Below are positions 36,201-44,936 of a DNA stretch of 64,000 bases, piece after piece; position 1 is the stretch's first letter; the number at the start of each line of letters is the position of its first letter. Source of the stretch: Cytophagaceae bacterium. Its GTDB lineage: Bacteria > Bacteroidota > Bacteroidia > Cytophagales > Flexibacteraceae. The notes beneath the pieces were generated by a model. That model searched no databases. It saw only the letters and a list, made by a program, of their open reading frames with translations, and had not been told where the DNA came from. The DNA lies in assembly GCA_027490155.1 (NCBI GenBank), contig JAIXYP010000043.1, positions 1 to 64,000 of the forward strand, given 5' to 3'. Made by a program: the position numbers and the translations under genes.

Positions 36201-39200
36201 TGCTACTTTGGCCGCTGCTACCCGTGCCACTGGCGCCTTCACGATAGCGAGCGCGGCACTTGTTACGTTCCAGGCAGGTAGTAATCTGGATCTTTATGGC
36301 TCATTTAATAACCAGAAGGCTACCGCAGGATCCAACACAACTTTCAATGGTAACAATACCATTCGGTTTGTGGGTTCCTCCAACACAATTACCGTCGCAG
36401 GCGGTCCGTCTGGCACCCAGCAATTCCCAGTCTTGGCCTTCAACCATACGGGCAAGGTCACGATCAATACCAATGTTAATCTCACAGGGTCTAGCACAAA
36501 TGCATTCTTGTTAGCCTCGACTGGCACAGTGGAGATTGGTAGCTACACCATTTCACTTACGGGTGCTTCGCCTAGGATTGGCTTAACAGGATCTGGTAGC
36601 ATCACTGCTACTTCGGGTCAATCGCCAATATTCAGCCTTGCGCCATCTGATGGCAATGCTGAGCTACCAAGCAGCAATACTGCCACCCTGACCTTGCCAA
36701 GCTCATTTACACTCCAAGTAGCCAGCGGTACCCTTACGGTCAACGCGGCGATGACTTCCCTGACCTCTAGCGCGATCAACGTTACGGGCTCATTGGTTGT
36801 CGGATCTACTGGGACTGTAACAGTCAATAGTGGGTCAACTATGACAGTTAATGGCGCTGGTACGCTCGATGCACGGGCTGGTTCCTACAGCCTAGCAGGA
36901 AGCCTCAGCAACTCTGGCTCAGTATTGACAAACCCTAGCAACTTTGCTGTTACAGCTTCGGCTACCTATTCGCACCTTCGTAATGGTGGCGCACTACCTC
37001 AACCCACGACCTGGACTTCGGGATCTGTTGTTAACATCAATGGTGTGACCAATACTGTTCCGACCAACCTCAATCAAGTCTTTAGCCGTGTTGTTTGGGA
37101 GTGTTCGGGCCAGTCTGCAGACCTAGAGCTAGGTTCTAATGCACCAGCTAACACCACCGCTGACTTTAGGGTGACGAACACCAACAACAGCTACCTAGGC
37201 CTCGGAGCTTCACGCACCTATACCGCAGTTACTGTCAGTGGTAAGTTTGCCCTTAACCTAGCTGGTGGTGCCACCAATGTGACACTCACAACTCCAACCT
37301 TGGGTTTTGCAAACGCAACTAACAACAAGGCTCAGCTTGCATTGGGGCTTAATCCATCTAGCACCAATGCCGTACTAAGTGTCGGAACGATTCAGTTCAA
37401 CACCAGCCAAGCAACCCTTGATGCCGCCCTGAACGGCCATGTTGTCCTCTTTGGAGGCTACGGCACCGAGCAGCTTGAGGTCACCTCCTCATTCCAACAA
37501 ACTGGTGCCGGAATTGGTGATTTGTATTGCGCATCGCCAACTGCAAACACCCAAATCAGGTTGAACTCCTCAAACGGGTCTATTTCGAATGTCAATACGG
37601 GCTTCGTCAACTTTGGTGGCAAGGTCGTGATCCCAGTATCAAGCGTTTATACCTTTGCTTCGGACATGACAGGTGCTTGCGACATCGAGGTCAATGGTGG
37701 TACAACATTTAACATTGCCTCTAGGGTATTGTCCAATACGGGCTCCTTTACGCTTGCATCAGGTGCTACCTTGGTCGTACCAAGTGCAGCTGGTCTTGCC
37801 GCTACAGGTGCCACTGGTCCTATCCGAAGCACAGGGACTCGTTCTTATTCGACAGGTGCTACATACCAATACACCGCTGCGTCTGGAGTTACCGGGGCAG
37901 GCTTGCCTAGCACTGTCGCTACCTTATTCGTAGCATCGAGCATCGGTCTGACCCTCAGCAATCCGGTAGCTGTTTCAACTGCTTTGCAGCTCTCTACAGG
38001 ATCTAGCCTAACACTTAATGGTCAAACGCTACGCTTCTCTGGTACCTCGACGGTTTCAGTTGGCTCAGGTGCCACCATCGTACCATCGACAACATCTCGT
38101 TTGGTGATGGGTAGCACTGGCCTATCAACTTTGCCTACAGGCTTGTTGAGCAGCGCCAACCTTGGTACCCTCGAGATCGACCGCACAGGCACATTTAGCC
38201 TCGGCGCTAACAACCTAACACTACACCAAGGCCTTCTCCTGACCAATGGTAGCTTGACAATCCCGAACGGAAACGAGCTGACCTTTACGTCAAGTGCAAC
38301 TTGGCCTACAGAAACAGCTACCAAATTCGTTGAGGGTAAAACCATCATGGAGCCACGCGTTGTCGGCACTGGTTCGCTCAATTTTATGGGCCTAGGCCTT
38401 GCAGCTGGTGCTGATGATCTAGGGAGCATCTCTATTGTTCGTATTTCGGGTGTTAATGGCCGTATAACTTCCAATGGCAACTCAGGTATCAACTGTAACT
38501 GGGACGTCAATGCCGAAAATCAACCTGTTAGTGGTCGTGATGTTACATTTAGCTGGGTGAGCGACTGGGACAATGGACGCAATACCTCACAGATGAAGTT
38601 CTGGCGCCGGATTAGCCCATCTGACCCTTGGGTCGCTATGGGATCATTACAAAATGTGGGTTCGACAAACCCAAGACTCTTGACTGTGAATACCACGCAC
38701 TTTAGCGAGTGGACTGCAACAGATAATAGCGGACCCTTGCCTGTTGTATTCAGTCAGGTGATTGTTCGCCGGACGGGGACTAAAATTGCCGCCATTACTT
38801 TCCGGGCTGAGGATGAACGTAACGTAGCCAGCTATTCATTGGAGCGCAGCAGCAACGGGTCTGTCTTTGTACCTGTTTTGGGGCAGTTTGCCAGCATCCT
38901 TGCCAAAGGCACTTCAGCAAATACCTACACAGTTCAGGATCATAATAGCGATGCAGCTTCAAGCTGGTACTATCGCATTCGGTCCATCGACCATGACGGT
39001 GCCACAGACATTAGCCCTGCCGCCTTGCTACGTGCTGATGGTTTAGTCAGGACCGCTTCGCCAATATCAGCAGTTTATCCTAACCCGTTTGTGCGTCAGC
39101 TATCGCTAGACCTCAATACCGAGGTTGCTGGTGTCGCCCAGATTAGCTTAGTAGGTACTGATGGTCGTGTCGCTTATAGCACAAGCCAAATGGTTGCAGT

Positions 39201-39318
39201 CGGTTCCCAAACGGTCCTGATAGTTGATGCCGCCCTAGGGCAGCTACCCAAGGGTATCTACCACCTCCGCTGTAGCATGCCAGATGGTAGCCAACAGTCG
39301 GTCAAGGTGACGAAGTAA
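33247..39318 (+). CDS. 2023-aa T9SS surface protein, beta-solenoid-like, type-A sorting domain
   Basis: Predicted large surface protein (2023 aa) with a signal peptide (about 14-34, LRLLVLASIAILAIFSDLHAQ). Residues 35-270 form an unassigned N-terminal module. A long Gly/Thr/Ser/Asn-rich stretch (about 275-1740) has the short alternating hydrophobic pattern of parallel beta-helix/autotransporter-type passengers (LTITGTLSSSGTLNLASG, VNSGSTMTVNG). It contains three tandem modules of about 270 aa, each with an EWxATxGxAxGxGxPAxV segment. Near residue 1830 is a HFSEWTATDN segment often placed before the end of such proteins, then an fnIII-like part (ASYSLERSSNGSVF, YYRIRSIDHDGATD). The last 80 residues (ISAVYPNPFVRQLSLDL to QQSVKVTK) are a type-A sorting domain. 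Confidence 0.85.
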   Translation: MKQALRNSVDKRALRLLVLASIAILAIFSDLHAQNAIIGSGFSTGWSVANITYPFSASAGTSRIATFASNNTGLRYFRLVRGWTGSGCFDGNNTEYGPSSNTDTQISSFGTVPSTGTSSGSGAWFVNDNGGTGRNYIIKTFSPCNSIRWTMFYVQGAVQTISSVTRDKSTIYPGQTVTITAGMSAALSTGQSVYCRYTTDNYATSTVAQMALVSGSNYAVTTPAFAAGANLSYYCFTSGSGLTITPSDADFFTINLNNNGGSNYTTTVASAWVTAGAGSSNTPATWAGSVVPITGQPVQISHALTLNADMTVSGLTINGGGSLTTTSNTININAGGALVNNGTFNPGGGTVNFVGAGSVSGSAGCTFNNLTLNTGQLTLTTAPTVNGTFTINSGNLDNAANNITYGASSTLLYNAAGGYTIFKEWNATADGAAGSGRPANVSVANGGTLTMPSSLESRAMAGSLTLCATCSLTFQSAGDLILRGSWTNNHTGSNVNFGSGNGRAVFFTVPSGTATITKASGTQTFPFLIFNNAGTVNIASPVEVTATVASPLQINNSGPITLSNSLTLSGDNGNIQANGTSEISASSTQSIFLTGNKTIPSSNTGTLSIGNNVVLSVANTKTLTQADNLSILSGGTLTITGTLSSSGTLNLASGSTTNANGTVALATGASLTGLGRITFGSSSLLRYDNSLTVGNEWTATSGTAAGLGLPATVNIAAGATLTVNGSTRVAGLLSINATGALTFSSGHGINLYTGWTNQHATGSNITYFSDANRITFVGTTAAINSTASTATFRELAINTTGQVTTNANLVLTSTTMPLSIVNTGNLNLSGFSITFNGTGGDLVANGSGAITSSAGTSTITIAGNKSVPASNTGTLAFGTGTAPTISTGVTLTQNDNISLVSGVTLVVTGTLASNAGTFTINSGSATTVNGALQMGGGVFVGTPTYGSAATLTYTATATVSDEWTATSGTAAGLGLPATVNISGGTATLAAATRATGAFTIASAALVTFQAGSNLDLYGSFNNQKATAGSNTTFNGNNTIRFVGSSNTITVAGGPSGTQQFPVLAFNHTGKVTINTNVNLTGSSTNAFLLASTGTVEIGSYTISLTGASPRIGLTGSGSITATSGQSPIFSLAPSDGNAELPSSNTATLTLPSSFTLQVASGTLTVNAAMTSLTSSAINVTGSLVVGSTGTVTVNSGSTMTVNGAGTLDARAGSYSLAGSLSNSGSVLTNPSNFAVTASATYSHLRNGGALPQPTTWTSGSVVNINGVTNTVPTNLNQVFSRVVWECSGQSADLELGSNAPANTTADFRVTNTNNSYLGLGASRTYTAVTVSGKFALNLAGGATNVTLTTPTLGFANATNNKAQLALGLNPSSTNAVLSVGTIQFNTSQATLDAALNGHVVLFGGYGTEQLEVTSSFQQTGAGIGDLYCASPTANTQIRLNSSNGSISNVNTGFVNFGGKVVIPVSSVYTFASDMTGACDIEVNGGTTFNIASRVLSNTGSFTLASGATLVVPSAAGLAATGATGPIRSTGTRSYSTGATYQYTAASGVTGAGLPSTVATLFVASSIGLTLSNPVAVSTALQLSTGSSLTLNGQTLRFSGTSTVSVGSGATIVPSTTSRLVMGSTGLSTLPTGLLSSANLGTLEIDRTGTFSLGANNLTLHQGLLLTNGSLTIPNGNELTFTSSATWPTETATKFVEGKTIMEPRVVGTGSLNFMGLGLAAGADDLGSISIVRISGVNGRITSNGNSGINCNWDVNAENQPVSGRDVTFSWVSDWDNGRNTSQMKFWRRISPSDPWVAMGSLQNVGSTNPRLLTVNTTHFSEWTATDNSGPLPVVFSQVIVRRTGTKIAAITFRAEDERNVASYSLERSSNGSVFVPVLGQFASILAKGTSANTYTVQDHNSDAASSWYYRIRSIDHDGATDISPAALLRADGLVRTASPISAVYPNPFVRQLSLDLNTEVAGVAQISLVGTDGRVAYSTSQMVAVGSQTVLIVDAALGQLPKGIYHLRCSMPDGSQQSVKVTK
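34440..36850 (+). repeat. Three-copy internal repeat of about 800 bp
   Basis: The EWxATxGxAxGxGxPA segment starts at 34516, 35332 and 36130 (spacings of 816 and 798 bp). Each copy is followed by a LxGxWTNxH/LYGSFNNQ segment and then PSSNTxTL. Copies 2 and 3 share EWTATSGTAAGLGLPATVNI exactly at protein level, while the DNA differs at many third positions, pointing to an older duplication under selection. Confidence 0.75.
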
Positions 39319-39364
39319 TCACTTGACAAATATTTCCCAACTCGGGAATAAGTACTATCAAATC

Positions 39365-39399
39365 AAAAGGGCTCCTATCGTATGATAGGAGCCCTTTTT
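39365..39399. terminator. Bidirectional terminator between converging genes
   Basis: AAAAGGGCTCCTATC (39365-39379) / GATAGGAGCCCTTTTT (39384-39399) with a 4-nt loop: an 11-bp core plus A/T tracts on both sides. It serves the surface-protein gene and the acyltransferase gene at 39487. Confidence 0.85.
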
Positions 39400-39486
39400 G
39401 GTGCTGAGGAATGCCTAATCAATCGTTAGGCAAATTGTGCGGAGTAATGTGGTTGTGATCTGATATTTTTAGACAATAGGTCGATC

Positions 39487-40356
39487 CTACATCTCCACCT
39501 CGTGTTTCCAGCGCTTGTGGCTCCAGAGCCAGTTCTGGGGCTGCCGCAGGATTGCTTGCTCGGTCATCTCGGCGTAGGCCTCGACGATGCCAGGATGCTT
39601 TTTGTCGTAAGGCGGTACTGACATTGGGTAAAACGTAATCTCATAGTATCCACGCTTCACCCTATTGACGTCAGTGAAGATGATCGGCACGTTCATTAGG
39701 ACGGCGATTTTTTCGATCCCAGCGAAAAACAAGGTAGGCTGGTTCAGGAACATGAGCTTATGTGGGGCTTCCTTAGCTGGGGTTTGGTCCGAGGCCATAA
39801 TAGTGGTCCGGACTTTATCCTTGCTTGAGGCGATCCGACGCAATATGGAAGCGTCTGCCACCATTGTTGCACCAAACTTGGACCTAACTTTGATCATGAG
39901 CTCATCAACAAACTTGCTGCTGAGTGGCTTATACATGGCATCAATGTTAGTGATCGAAAAACCCGCTGAGTATCCTAAGAGGGCCCACTCCCAGTTGCAT
40001 TTATGGATTGTTGCTAGTATCGTGGAGTCGCCATTGGCTGTGTAGTTTTCCATTGCCTCAGGGTTGCGCAGGACGACCCTTTTCAGGATCTCTTCCTTAG
40101 TGACCGTAACACTTTTGATGGCCTCGAGCTGGATGTCTGCCAGATTATGGTAAAACTGCTTGGCTATCTTGGTGATTTCGGCTTCCGATTTCTCCGGGAA
40201 ACTGCGCCTCAGATTACCAAAAACAACTTGCTTGCGATACCCAAAAACATAGTACATCATCACATAGACGAAGTCCGCAATCAGATAAAGCAAAAAGTAC
40301 GGCATCCGACTAGTAGATACGATCAACCAATACAGGATGTGCTGGAGGGTTTTCAT
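39487..40356 (-). CDS. Lysophospholipid/lipid A acyltransferase, LpxL/HtrB family
   Basis: Membrane-anchored acyltransferase (289 aa) predicted to add a secondary acyl chain to lipid A in the inner membrane. An N-terminal hydrophobic stretch (about 8-38) precedes the HxxxxE catalytic motif, read here as HKCNWE near residue 117. ASDQTPAKEAPHKLMFLNQPTLFFAG is the second conserved block, and a WLWSHKRWKHE ending closes it, all typical of PF03279. The start at 40356 (MKTLQHILYWL) gives a normal family N-terminus; the in-frame extension to 40470 looks non-coding. It may be co-transcribed with the GWxTD gene 144 bp upstream. Confidence 0.88.
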   Translation of the reverse strand: MKTLQHILYWLIVSTSRMPYFLLYLIADFVYVMMYYVFGYRKQVVFGNLRRSFPEKSEAEITKIAKQFYHNLADIQLEAIKSVTVTKEEILKRVVLRNPEAMENYTANGDSTILATIHKCNWEWALLGYSAGFSITNIDAMYKPLSSKFVDELMIKVRSKFGATMVADASILRRIASSKDKVRTTIMASDQTPAKEAPHKLMFLNQPTLFFAGIEKIAVLMNVPIIFTDVNRVKRGYYEITFYPMSVPPYDKKHPGIVEAYAEMTEQAILRQPQNWLWSHKRWKHEVEM

Positions 40357-40499
40357 GGTCTTATAGAAGGGAGAGTTGGTGGATGTCGACTCAACCACCA
40401 ACAACGTGTGTCTTAATATCTGAAGGCAAGTTAGGGATGGAATGATCGAGGGCGGTTTTAGACTCTGCATATTAGAGCCATCAACCTATAGGCCAGATC

Positions 40500-42005
40500 T
40501 TATCGGATCGTGCTGAATTGTCCTGCACGCCAGTTGTCACTTCGGCGCTCGCCAGTGGCATTACTATGGACCAAAACGAACTGGCTACTTGACAGATCCC
40601 TGATGAAAACGAACTCTACCGAGCTTTGTTTTGTTTTTTCGAGGCTGTAGTATTGCCAGATCTCGTATGTCATGTTGGGGTTGGCATTGGCTTGCCTGTT
40701 ATTGTCGGTCTGCTCATTGAGCATCTGGTTGGGCATCCCATATCGCAAGAAAACCCTGGCCCTGTCTGACTCTAGCAATGGTTTGCTACGAGATCCGAAC
40801 CTGTTTTGGGCCTCGATGACTTGGGCACGATAGTCGGCGTGGAGATCATAAGCTTGGGCCTTGTCTCTGCGTTGCCAAAACTCGAGGTAGAAACTCCGCA
40901 TAGATGCATAGTCCGAACCCTGGATCAAGATGTCTATTGTGCCAGCCTCAGCGCGGGATGCAATAGCCTTGAGGTGATAAACATATTGTTTGATGCTCCT
41001 TCCTTTAATGGTATCAACAAAGGTGCCTGCAGTAACAACTGTAGGTGCCAAAACCGAAGTGGTTTTGCTTTGGTCGCTGGTAGGGTTACTGCGGTAGAAG
41101 TTCTTGTCTCGTAAGGCCATGATCTTGCCATCTGGGCTAAGCAGGGCAAGCTGCAGACGATAATGACCACTGGGTAGCTCGGCTATGTCAATCTCCTTGT
41201 AGATCGCAACGATTGACTTGGGTAAGACTCGTGAGATGCCGCCCCAAGATTCAAGTATCTCGAAAGTAGGTAGCTTGATGATTCGGAAACTCAAGGCCGC
41301 AGCCGATGTGTCAGATACGTATCGGTTGAGGTCATAGATCTCCTGATAACACTTGATGGTTGTGATCGTTGCAGGATAGAAGTCGGATGGGTAAGGGGTG
41401 AGACGCAACCCAGACTTGACCATTTGGTCGGTTTGGTCCTCAGACTTTGTCGCAGATCGCACCATTTGGATATCGCTAATGATGGGTTTATCAATGGGGA
41501 TAACACCAGAGAGATCCAGTGGTATCCGAAGTCTAACCACACTAGTATCTGTGTTGATGAGCTGCCGCATCAGTAGCCTAATTTCGGACTTTACGGAAGG
41601 AACGGCGCACCTCATCATGGCCGAAAGCATAAAGTCAAGTGCATTGGTGTCGGTTAGGTTGGGCGAGCGAACCTGTATGTTTTCTGCATAGACCTGCAGG
41701 TCTTTTTGCCATATCTGGATTTCGATAATGGCCCCACCACTAAAGCTGGCTTTTTTTCGATTGCTGGCGGCCTGGTTGGCTGCGTATTGAACGGTTTTGG
41801 CGTCGATATCAAAGTACAGCTCCAGCATTGTTTTGTTACTGTCCAGCTTGAATCGGGCATACTCTAGCACCGCAGCCAGCTTTTTGGCCGAGGCCTTAGG
41901 CGTTGCCATGCCAATGGTTAGCACTAAGGACAACACAAAGGCCCCAAGGCCTAGCCTAGGTCTCAGGCAATGCTTAAAAAAGTTTGCTTTAAAGTTTCGG
42001 TTCAA
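40500..42005 (-). CDS. GWxTD domain-containing secreted protein
   Basis: Predicted periplasmic or outer-membrane protein (501 aa) with a signal peptide (RLGLGAFVLSLVLTIGMATPKASA, about residues 18-41). The C-terminal part (about 330-500) matches the GWxTD domain (TIGR04514) of Bacteroidota: YHLKAIASRAE, FWQRRD, NRFGSRSKPLLESDRARVFLRYGMPN, MTYEIWQYY and VEFVFIRDL, then FVLVHSNATGE. The G-W-x-T-D core itself is altered. The function of the family is unknown. The first in-frame codon that gives a complete signal peptide is TTG at 42005, so this gene probably uses a TTG start. No ATG is available upstream of the signal-peptide core. Confidence 0.8.
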   Translation of the reverse strand: MNRNFKANFFKHCLRPRLGLGAFVLSLVLTIGMATPKASAKKLAAVLEYARFKLDSNKTMLELYFDIDAKTVQYAANQAASNRKKASFSGGAIIEIQIWQKDLQVYAENIQVRSPNLTDTNALDFMLSAMMRCAVPSVKSEIRLLMRQLINTDTSVVRLRIPLDLSGVIPIDKPIISDIQMVRSATKSEDQTDQMVKSGLRLTPYPSDFYPATITTIKCYQEIYDLNRYVSDTSAAALSFRIIKLPTFEILESWGGISRVLPKSIVAIYKEIDIAELPSGHYRLQLALLSPDGKIMALRDKNFYRSNPTSDQSKTTSVLAPTVVTAGTFVDTIKGRSIKQYVYHLKAIASRAEAGTIDILIQGSDYASMRSFYLEFWQRRDKAQAYDLHADYRAQVIEAQNRFGSRSKPLLESDRARVFLRYGMPNQMLNEQTDNNRQANANPNMTYEIWQYYSLEKTKQSSVEFVFIRDLSSSQFVLVHSNATGERRSDNWRAGQFSTIR

Positions 42006-42033
42006 TGAGTGAAGGGACTGGTAGGTGCAAAAT

Positions 42034-43092
42034 TTATCGATCGCGTTGTGCCAAAAACGCTTCTAGCGATAGGTGTGGTTTGGCTGGTACGCTTGGCAGA
42101 TGGTTGTGTAGGACCAGGTCGATGATGTCTGCTGTTTGGTCTGGGAAGTCAACAACATAGGTTGCAGGTGTCATGACCCATTGGCTGACCTTGTCGAGAT
42201 TGGCATCGTCCAGCATCCAGACAACAGGGACACCAAGCGTGGCAGCCCCAGCGGCATTGCAGTATTGTTCGTATTGGTTGGCCATCGGGATGACCAAGAG
42301 TTTTTTGCCTAGGAACAAGGCCTCAGCAGGGGCTTCGAAACCGGCACCACATAGGACACCACTGCAGCTTGCCAGGCTCTGAATGAAAGCGTCGTTCTGG
42401 ACGGGTTTGATGGTAACGTTACCAATGGTTTGGGCCTGCATATTGTGTTTGCTGAAGACCTGCCATTGGGCTTGGGGTATCTTGCTCAGGAAATTGATCA
42501 GGGTTTGATCATCATAAGCTGGCAGATAGACGGTATAGTGACCTTCGTCCGTAGGAGTGATGTCTCGGATAGCCTGCCGGATGACCGGAGTGAAGACCTG
42601 AGGACCATAACGCGCAAAATGAAATCCATAGCTATCCGAAAAGGGCGCATAGTGGTGCATGATGTAGCGTCCCATTACATCGTCCTTTTCAGGTTTTGGG
42701 GCACCTGCTGCCATAACCCCAGCTTGATGGCTGAGCGAGATGCAAGGCACCTTGGCCAACTTGCAGGCCCAAGACGTGACTGGCTCGAAGTCCGAGATCA
42801 CTAGGTCATAGTCTTTGACGGGCAGGCTTTTGATCTCGCGCCAGAGCAACCAAGGTTTGGCTTTTTTGGCGGTGGCCCACATATCGACCCCTCCATGCCG
42901 ACCAAAGATGAAGCTAAGGCCATAAAATCGGTACTTGATGGGGTAGGGGAGCTGCACATCGGACTGGATCCCGCTTATAAGTACGTCAAGGTCAGCACGC
43001 TGCTGCAGCAAAGGCACAACGTCACGGGCGCGACTTACATGGCCGTTCCCGGTGCCCTGAATGGCGTACAAGATTTTCGGTTTTCGATCCAT
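42034..43092 (-). CDS. Glycosyltransferase-like protein, MJ1255/VC2487 family
   Basis: Predicted cytoplasmic GT-B-fold glycosyltransferase (352 aa) of the group named after MJ1255 (TIGR00661), distantly related to MurG. It starts KILYAIQGTGNGHVSRARDV, a nucleotide-sugar-fold Gly loop. DLVISDFEPVTSWACKL lies near residue 95. The C-terminal donor-binding region has SLASCSGVLCGAGFEAPAEALFLGKKLLVIPMANQYEQYCNA, with the typical Gly-Glu-rich loop. Donor and acceptor are unknown; the neighbouring acyltransferase and rfaE2 suggest a role in the envelope, but this is inference only. Confidence 0.82.
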   Translation of the reverse strand: MDRKPKILYAIQGTGNGHVSRARDVVPLLQQRADLDVLISGIQSDVQLPYPIKYRFYGLSFIFGRHGGVDMWATAKKAKPWLLWREIKSLPVKDYDLVISDFEPVTSWACKLAKVPCISLSHQAGVMAAGAPKPEKDDVMGRYIMHHYAPFSDSYGFHFARYGPQVFTPVIRQAIRDITPTDEGHYTVYLPAYDDQTLINFLSKIPQAQWQVFSKHNMQAQTIGNVTIKPVQNDAFIQSLASCSGVLCGAGFEAPAEALFLGKKLLVIPMANQYEQYCNAAGAATLGVPVVWMLDDANLDKVSQWVMTPATYVVDFPDQTADIIDLVLHNHLPSVPAKPHLSLEAFLAQRDR

Positions 43093-43109
43093 ACTTCAGG
43101 CGCTTGGTA

Positions 43110-43533
43110 AGAAATAACTCAACGCCAAGCTTAGGTGCTAATTGTATTGTGCTTGCAGTCCGAGGTTTGCCCCAGACGACTCAGCTGAGCTGGTTGTACC
43201 CAGATCTAACCACTAAAATAGCAGGCAATGTCCAGACTACCTTATTTGTGCTACACGAAACCCAGATTGGGAGGGGCTGTACCATATCCCAAGGTGGTTC
43301 GTTTTGCCTCAGAAGGGTAAGGTGAGGCGGTCCAATCTGTGGATGAGGTTGGTCGTATTGTTCGTATCATTTGCTGCGGTTAAATTTGGTGTGAATAAAT
43401 AATCGTACGAAATTGGTTATTTTCTTACATCATATTGTGGTCTTTGTTTTCTGGCAATTTTCTTTACTTACGTTGATTATCAGTTGATTAATTTTGGATG
43501 GTCATGTTTTTTAATGCGAAACGAACATAAAAC
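43110..43533. other. A+T-rich intergenic region
   Basis: About 420 bp between a divergent glycosyltransferase gene and the secreted protein gene at 43571. No gene, RNA or strong hairpin is seen; the composition becomes visibly richer in T/A after 43370. Confidence 0.45.
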
Positions 43534-43564
43534 TTGCGTGATGATTTTGAGTACTTTATCTTTA
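43534..43564 (+). promoter_or_regulatory. Promoter of the secreted-protein gene at 43571
   Basis: TTG (43534-43536), 20 nt, then TATCTTTA (43557-43564), one mismatch in the last base of TAnnTTTG. The box ends 6 nt before the chosen ATG, which would make the mRNA leaderless or nearly so. Confidence 0.45.
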
Positions 43565-43570
43565 CACACT

Positions 43571-44326
43571 ATGAAAAAACTCGTTGCGCTTTTTTCCCTT
43601 ATCGGATTGGTCAGTTTGTTTGGGGGCGCCCAAGCGCAACTATTGATCCGTGGTGACTCTACTGGCAAAAATGGCATTAGGAGTATTGAGGTGCAGCGGC
43701 TGAACACAGGCAAAGGTGCTCAAGTCACGGTCACGACACGTACAGGTGCCAAGCTGAAATGTGTCGTCGCTCACCTAGGTCCCTCTGAGTGTTATGAACA
43801 CGCAGATACAAGTCTGATTATCATGAAATCGGACACCGAGTTTGACATAAAGCCCTTTTACCAAGACGGTGACAAGATCTTGCTACCGCTGTTAGGCTAT
43901 GATGGCATGCATTGCGTCTATGTGCTTAAGGTATCCAGTACGAGTATCAAGCAGCTACGGAAATCTGATCAGGTTTATTGGGCAACTATGTCACGGTGGC
44001 ACTTTCCGTACGTGATCTATGACAACAAGCGCGACCAACTTATAGATTTCAACCGCCGTAGCTGGAACGACTTCCGGAACCTCACTGCTGGGGTATATAA
44101 GCTCGGTAAGCTGGCTACCTTTAAAGGTGAGATCTATCTTCAGGATAACAAGGACCTAGATCTGCAAGTTGAAGGCAAGGACATGAATAAGTTTTATGTC
44201 GATTTTATCAAGCTCTACAAAAAGCGTTCGGGTAAACCTTTACGTCAGGCAGATGGCACAAGGGATACCAAGGCTATTGACAAGAATGTCAAAAAGCTCG
44301 ATATCAGTAATCGTTCCTACCATTGA
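43571..44326 (+). CDS. Hypothetical exported protein
   Basis: Unknown protein of 251 aa with a clear signal peptide (MKKLVALFSLIGLVSLFGGAQAQ) and predicted periplasmic or outer-membrane location. The middle contains a VTVTTRTGAKLKC strand, and YDGMHCVYVLKVSS is followed by a Lys-rich C-terminus (KLYKKRSGKPLRQADGT). There is no T9SS sorting domain and no catalytic motif I recognise. An in-frame ATG at 43484 would give a poor N-terminus and lies upstream of the predicted promoter. It ends at a strong terminator directly before rfaE2. Confidence 0.7.
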   Translation: MKKLVALFSLIGLVSLFGGAQAQLLIRGDSTGKNGIRSIEVQRLNTGKGAQVTVTTRTGAKLKCVVAHLGPSECYEHADTSLIIMKSDTEFDIKPFYQDGDKILLPLLGYDGMHCVYVLKVSSTSIKQLRKSDQVYWATMSRWHFPYVIYDNKRDQLIDFNRRSWNDFRNLTAGVYKLGKLATFKGEIYLQDNKDLDLQVEGKDMNKFYVDFIKLYKKRSGKPLRQADGTRDTKAIDKNVKKLDISNRSYH

Positions 44327-44370
44327 TTTGGTGTAGGCACCTAAACCGACATCCCGCCCGCAATTACAAG

Positions 44371-44410
44371 ATGCCACCACAAAAACCTTAGTTTTGTGGT
44401 GGCATTTTCT
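44371..44410 (+). terminator. Strong terminator 26-30 bp before the rfaE2 start
   Basis: Perfect 14-bp stem ATGCCACCACAAAA (44371-44384) / TTTTGTGGTGGCAT (44392-44405), 7-nt loop, then TTTTCT. It ends the upstream transcript so close to rfaE2 that the rfaE2 promoter must overlap it; a weak -7 box TACCTTCA (44419-44426) follows. Confidence 0.85.
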
Positions 44411-44435
44411 ATTTTCGCTACCTTCAGATATCACT

Positions 44436-44936
44436 ATGGCAACCCATAAAATTTACGATCAGATCGACAATTGGGCCTCCTTGGCTGCACAAGTTGCTGA
44501 ATGGCAGGCGGCAGGCCTCAAGGTGGCCTTTACTAATGGTTGCTTTGATCTTGTCCACCGCGGCCATACAGACTATCTGGAAGGAACTCGGGCTCTGGCA
44601 GATAAACTAGTTGTCGCCCTTAACACAGATGCCTCGGTACGGCGGCTGAAGGGCTCAAAGCGGCCTGTTGCTGACGAGGCTGGTCGCTTACATGTGATTT
44701 CAGCACTCGGATGCGTGGATGCCGTTACCCTTTTTGACGAGCCAACACCGCTTTCAATCATCACTGCGCTGAAGCCTGACGTCCTGACAAAGGGGGATGA
44801 TTATACAATCGAGAACATCGTAGGAGCGCAGGAGGTATTGGCCAATGGAGGAAGTGTGCAGACGGTACCACTTGTGCCGGGTTATTCGACCTCAGCACTG
44901 ATAGAGAAGGTGCTGGAGGCTTATGGGCAATCCTGA
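44436..44936 (+). CDS. rfaE2: D-glycero-beta-D-manno-heptose 1-phosphate adenylyltransferase (RfaE domain II type)
   Basis: Nucleotidyltransferase (166 aa) that makes ADP-heptose from heptose 1-phosphate and ATP for the LPS inner core, in the cytoplasm. It corresponds to the C-terminal domain of HldE as a separate gene. The cytidylyltransferase-like marks are present: FTNGCFDLVHRGHTDYLEGTRALAD (HxGH), VVALNTDASVRRLKG, and the KGDDYTIENIVGAQEV region near the C-terminus, followed by STSALIEKVLEAYG. The ATG at 44436 gives the family N-terminus. The partner kinase (RfaE1/HldA) is not in this window. Confidence 0.9.
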   Translation: MATHKIYDQIDNWASLAAQVAEWQAAGLKVAFTNGCFDLVHRGHTDYLEGTRALADKLVVALNTDASVRRLKGSKRPVADEAGRLHVISALGCVDAVTLFDEPTPLSIITALKPDVLTKGDDYTIENIVGAQEVLANGGSVQTVPLVPGYSTSALIEKVLEAYGQS

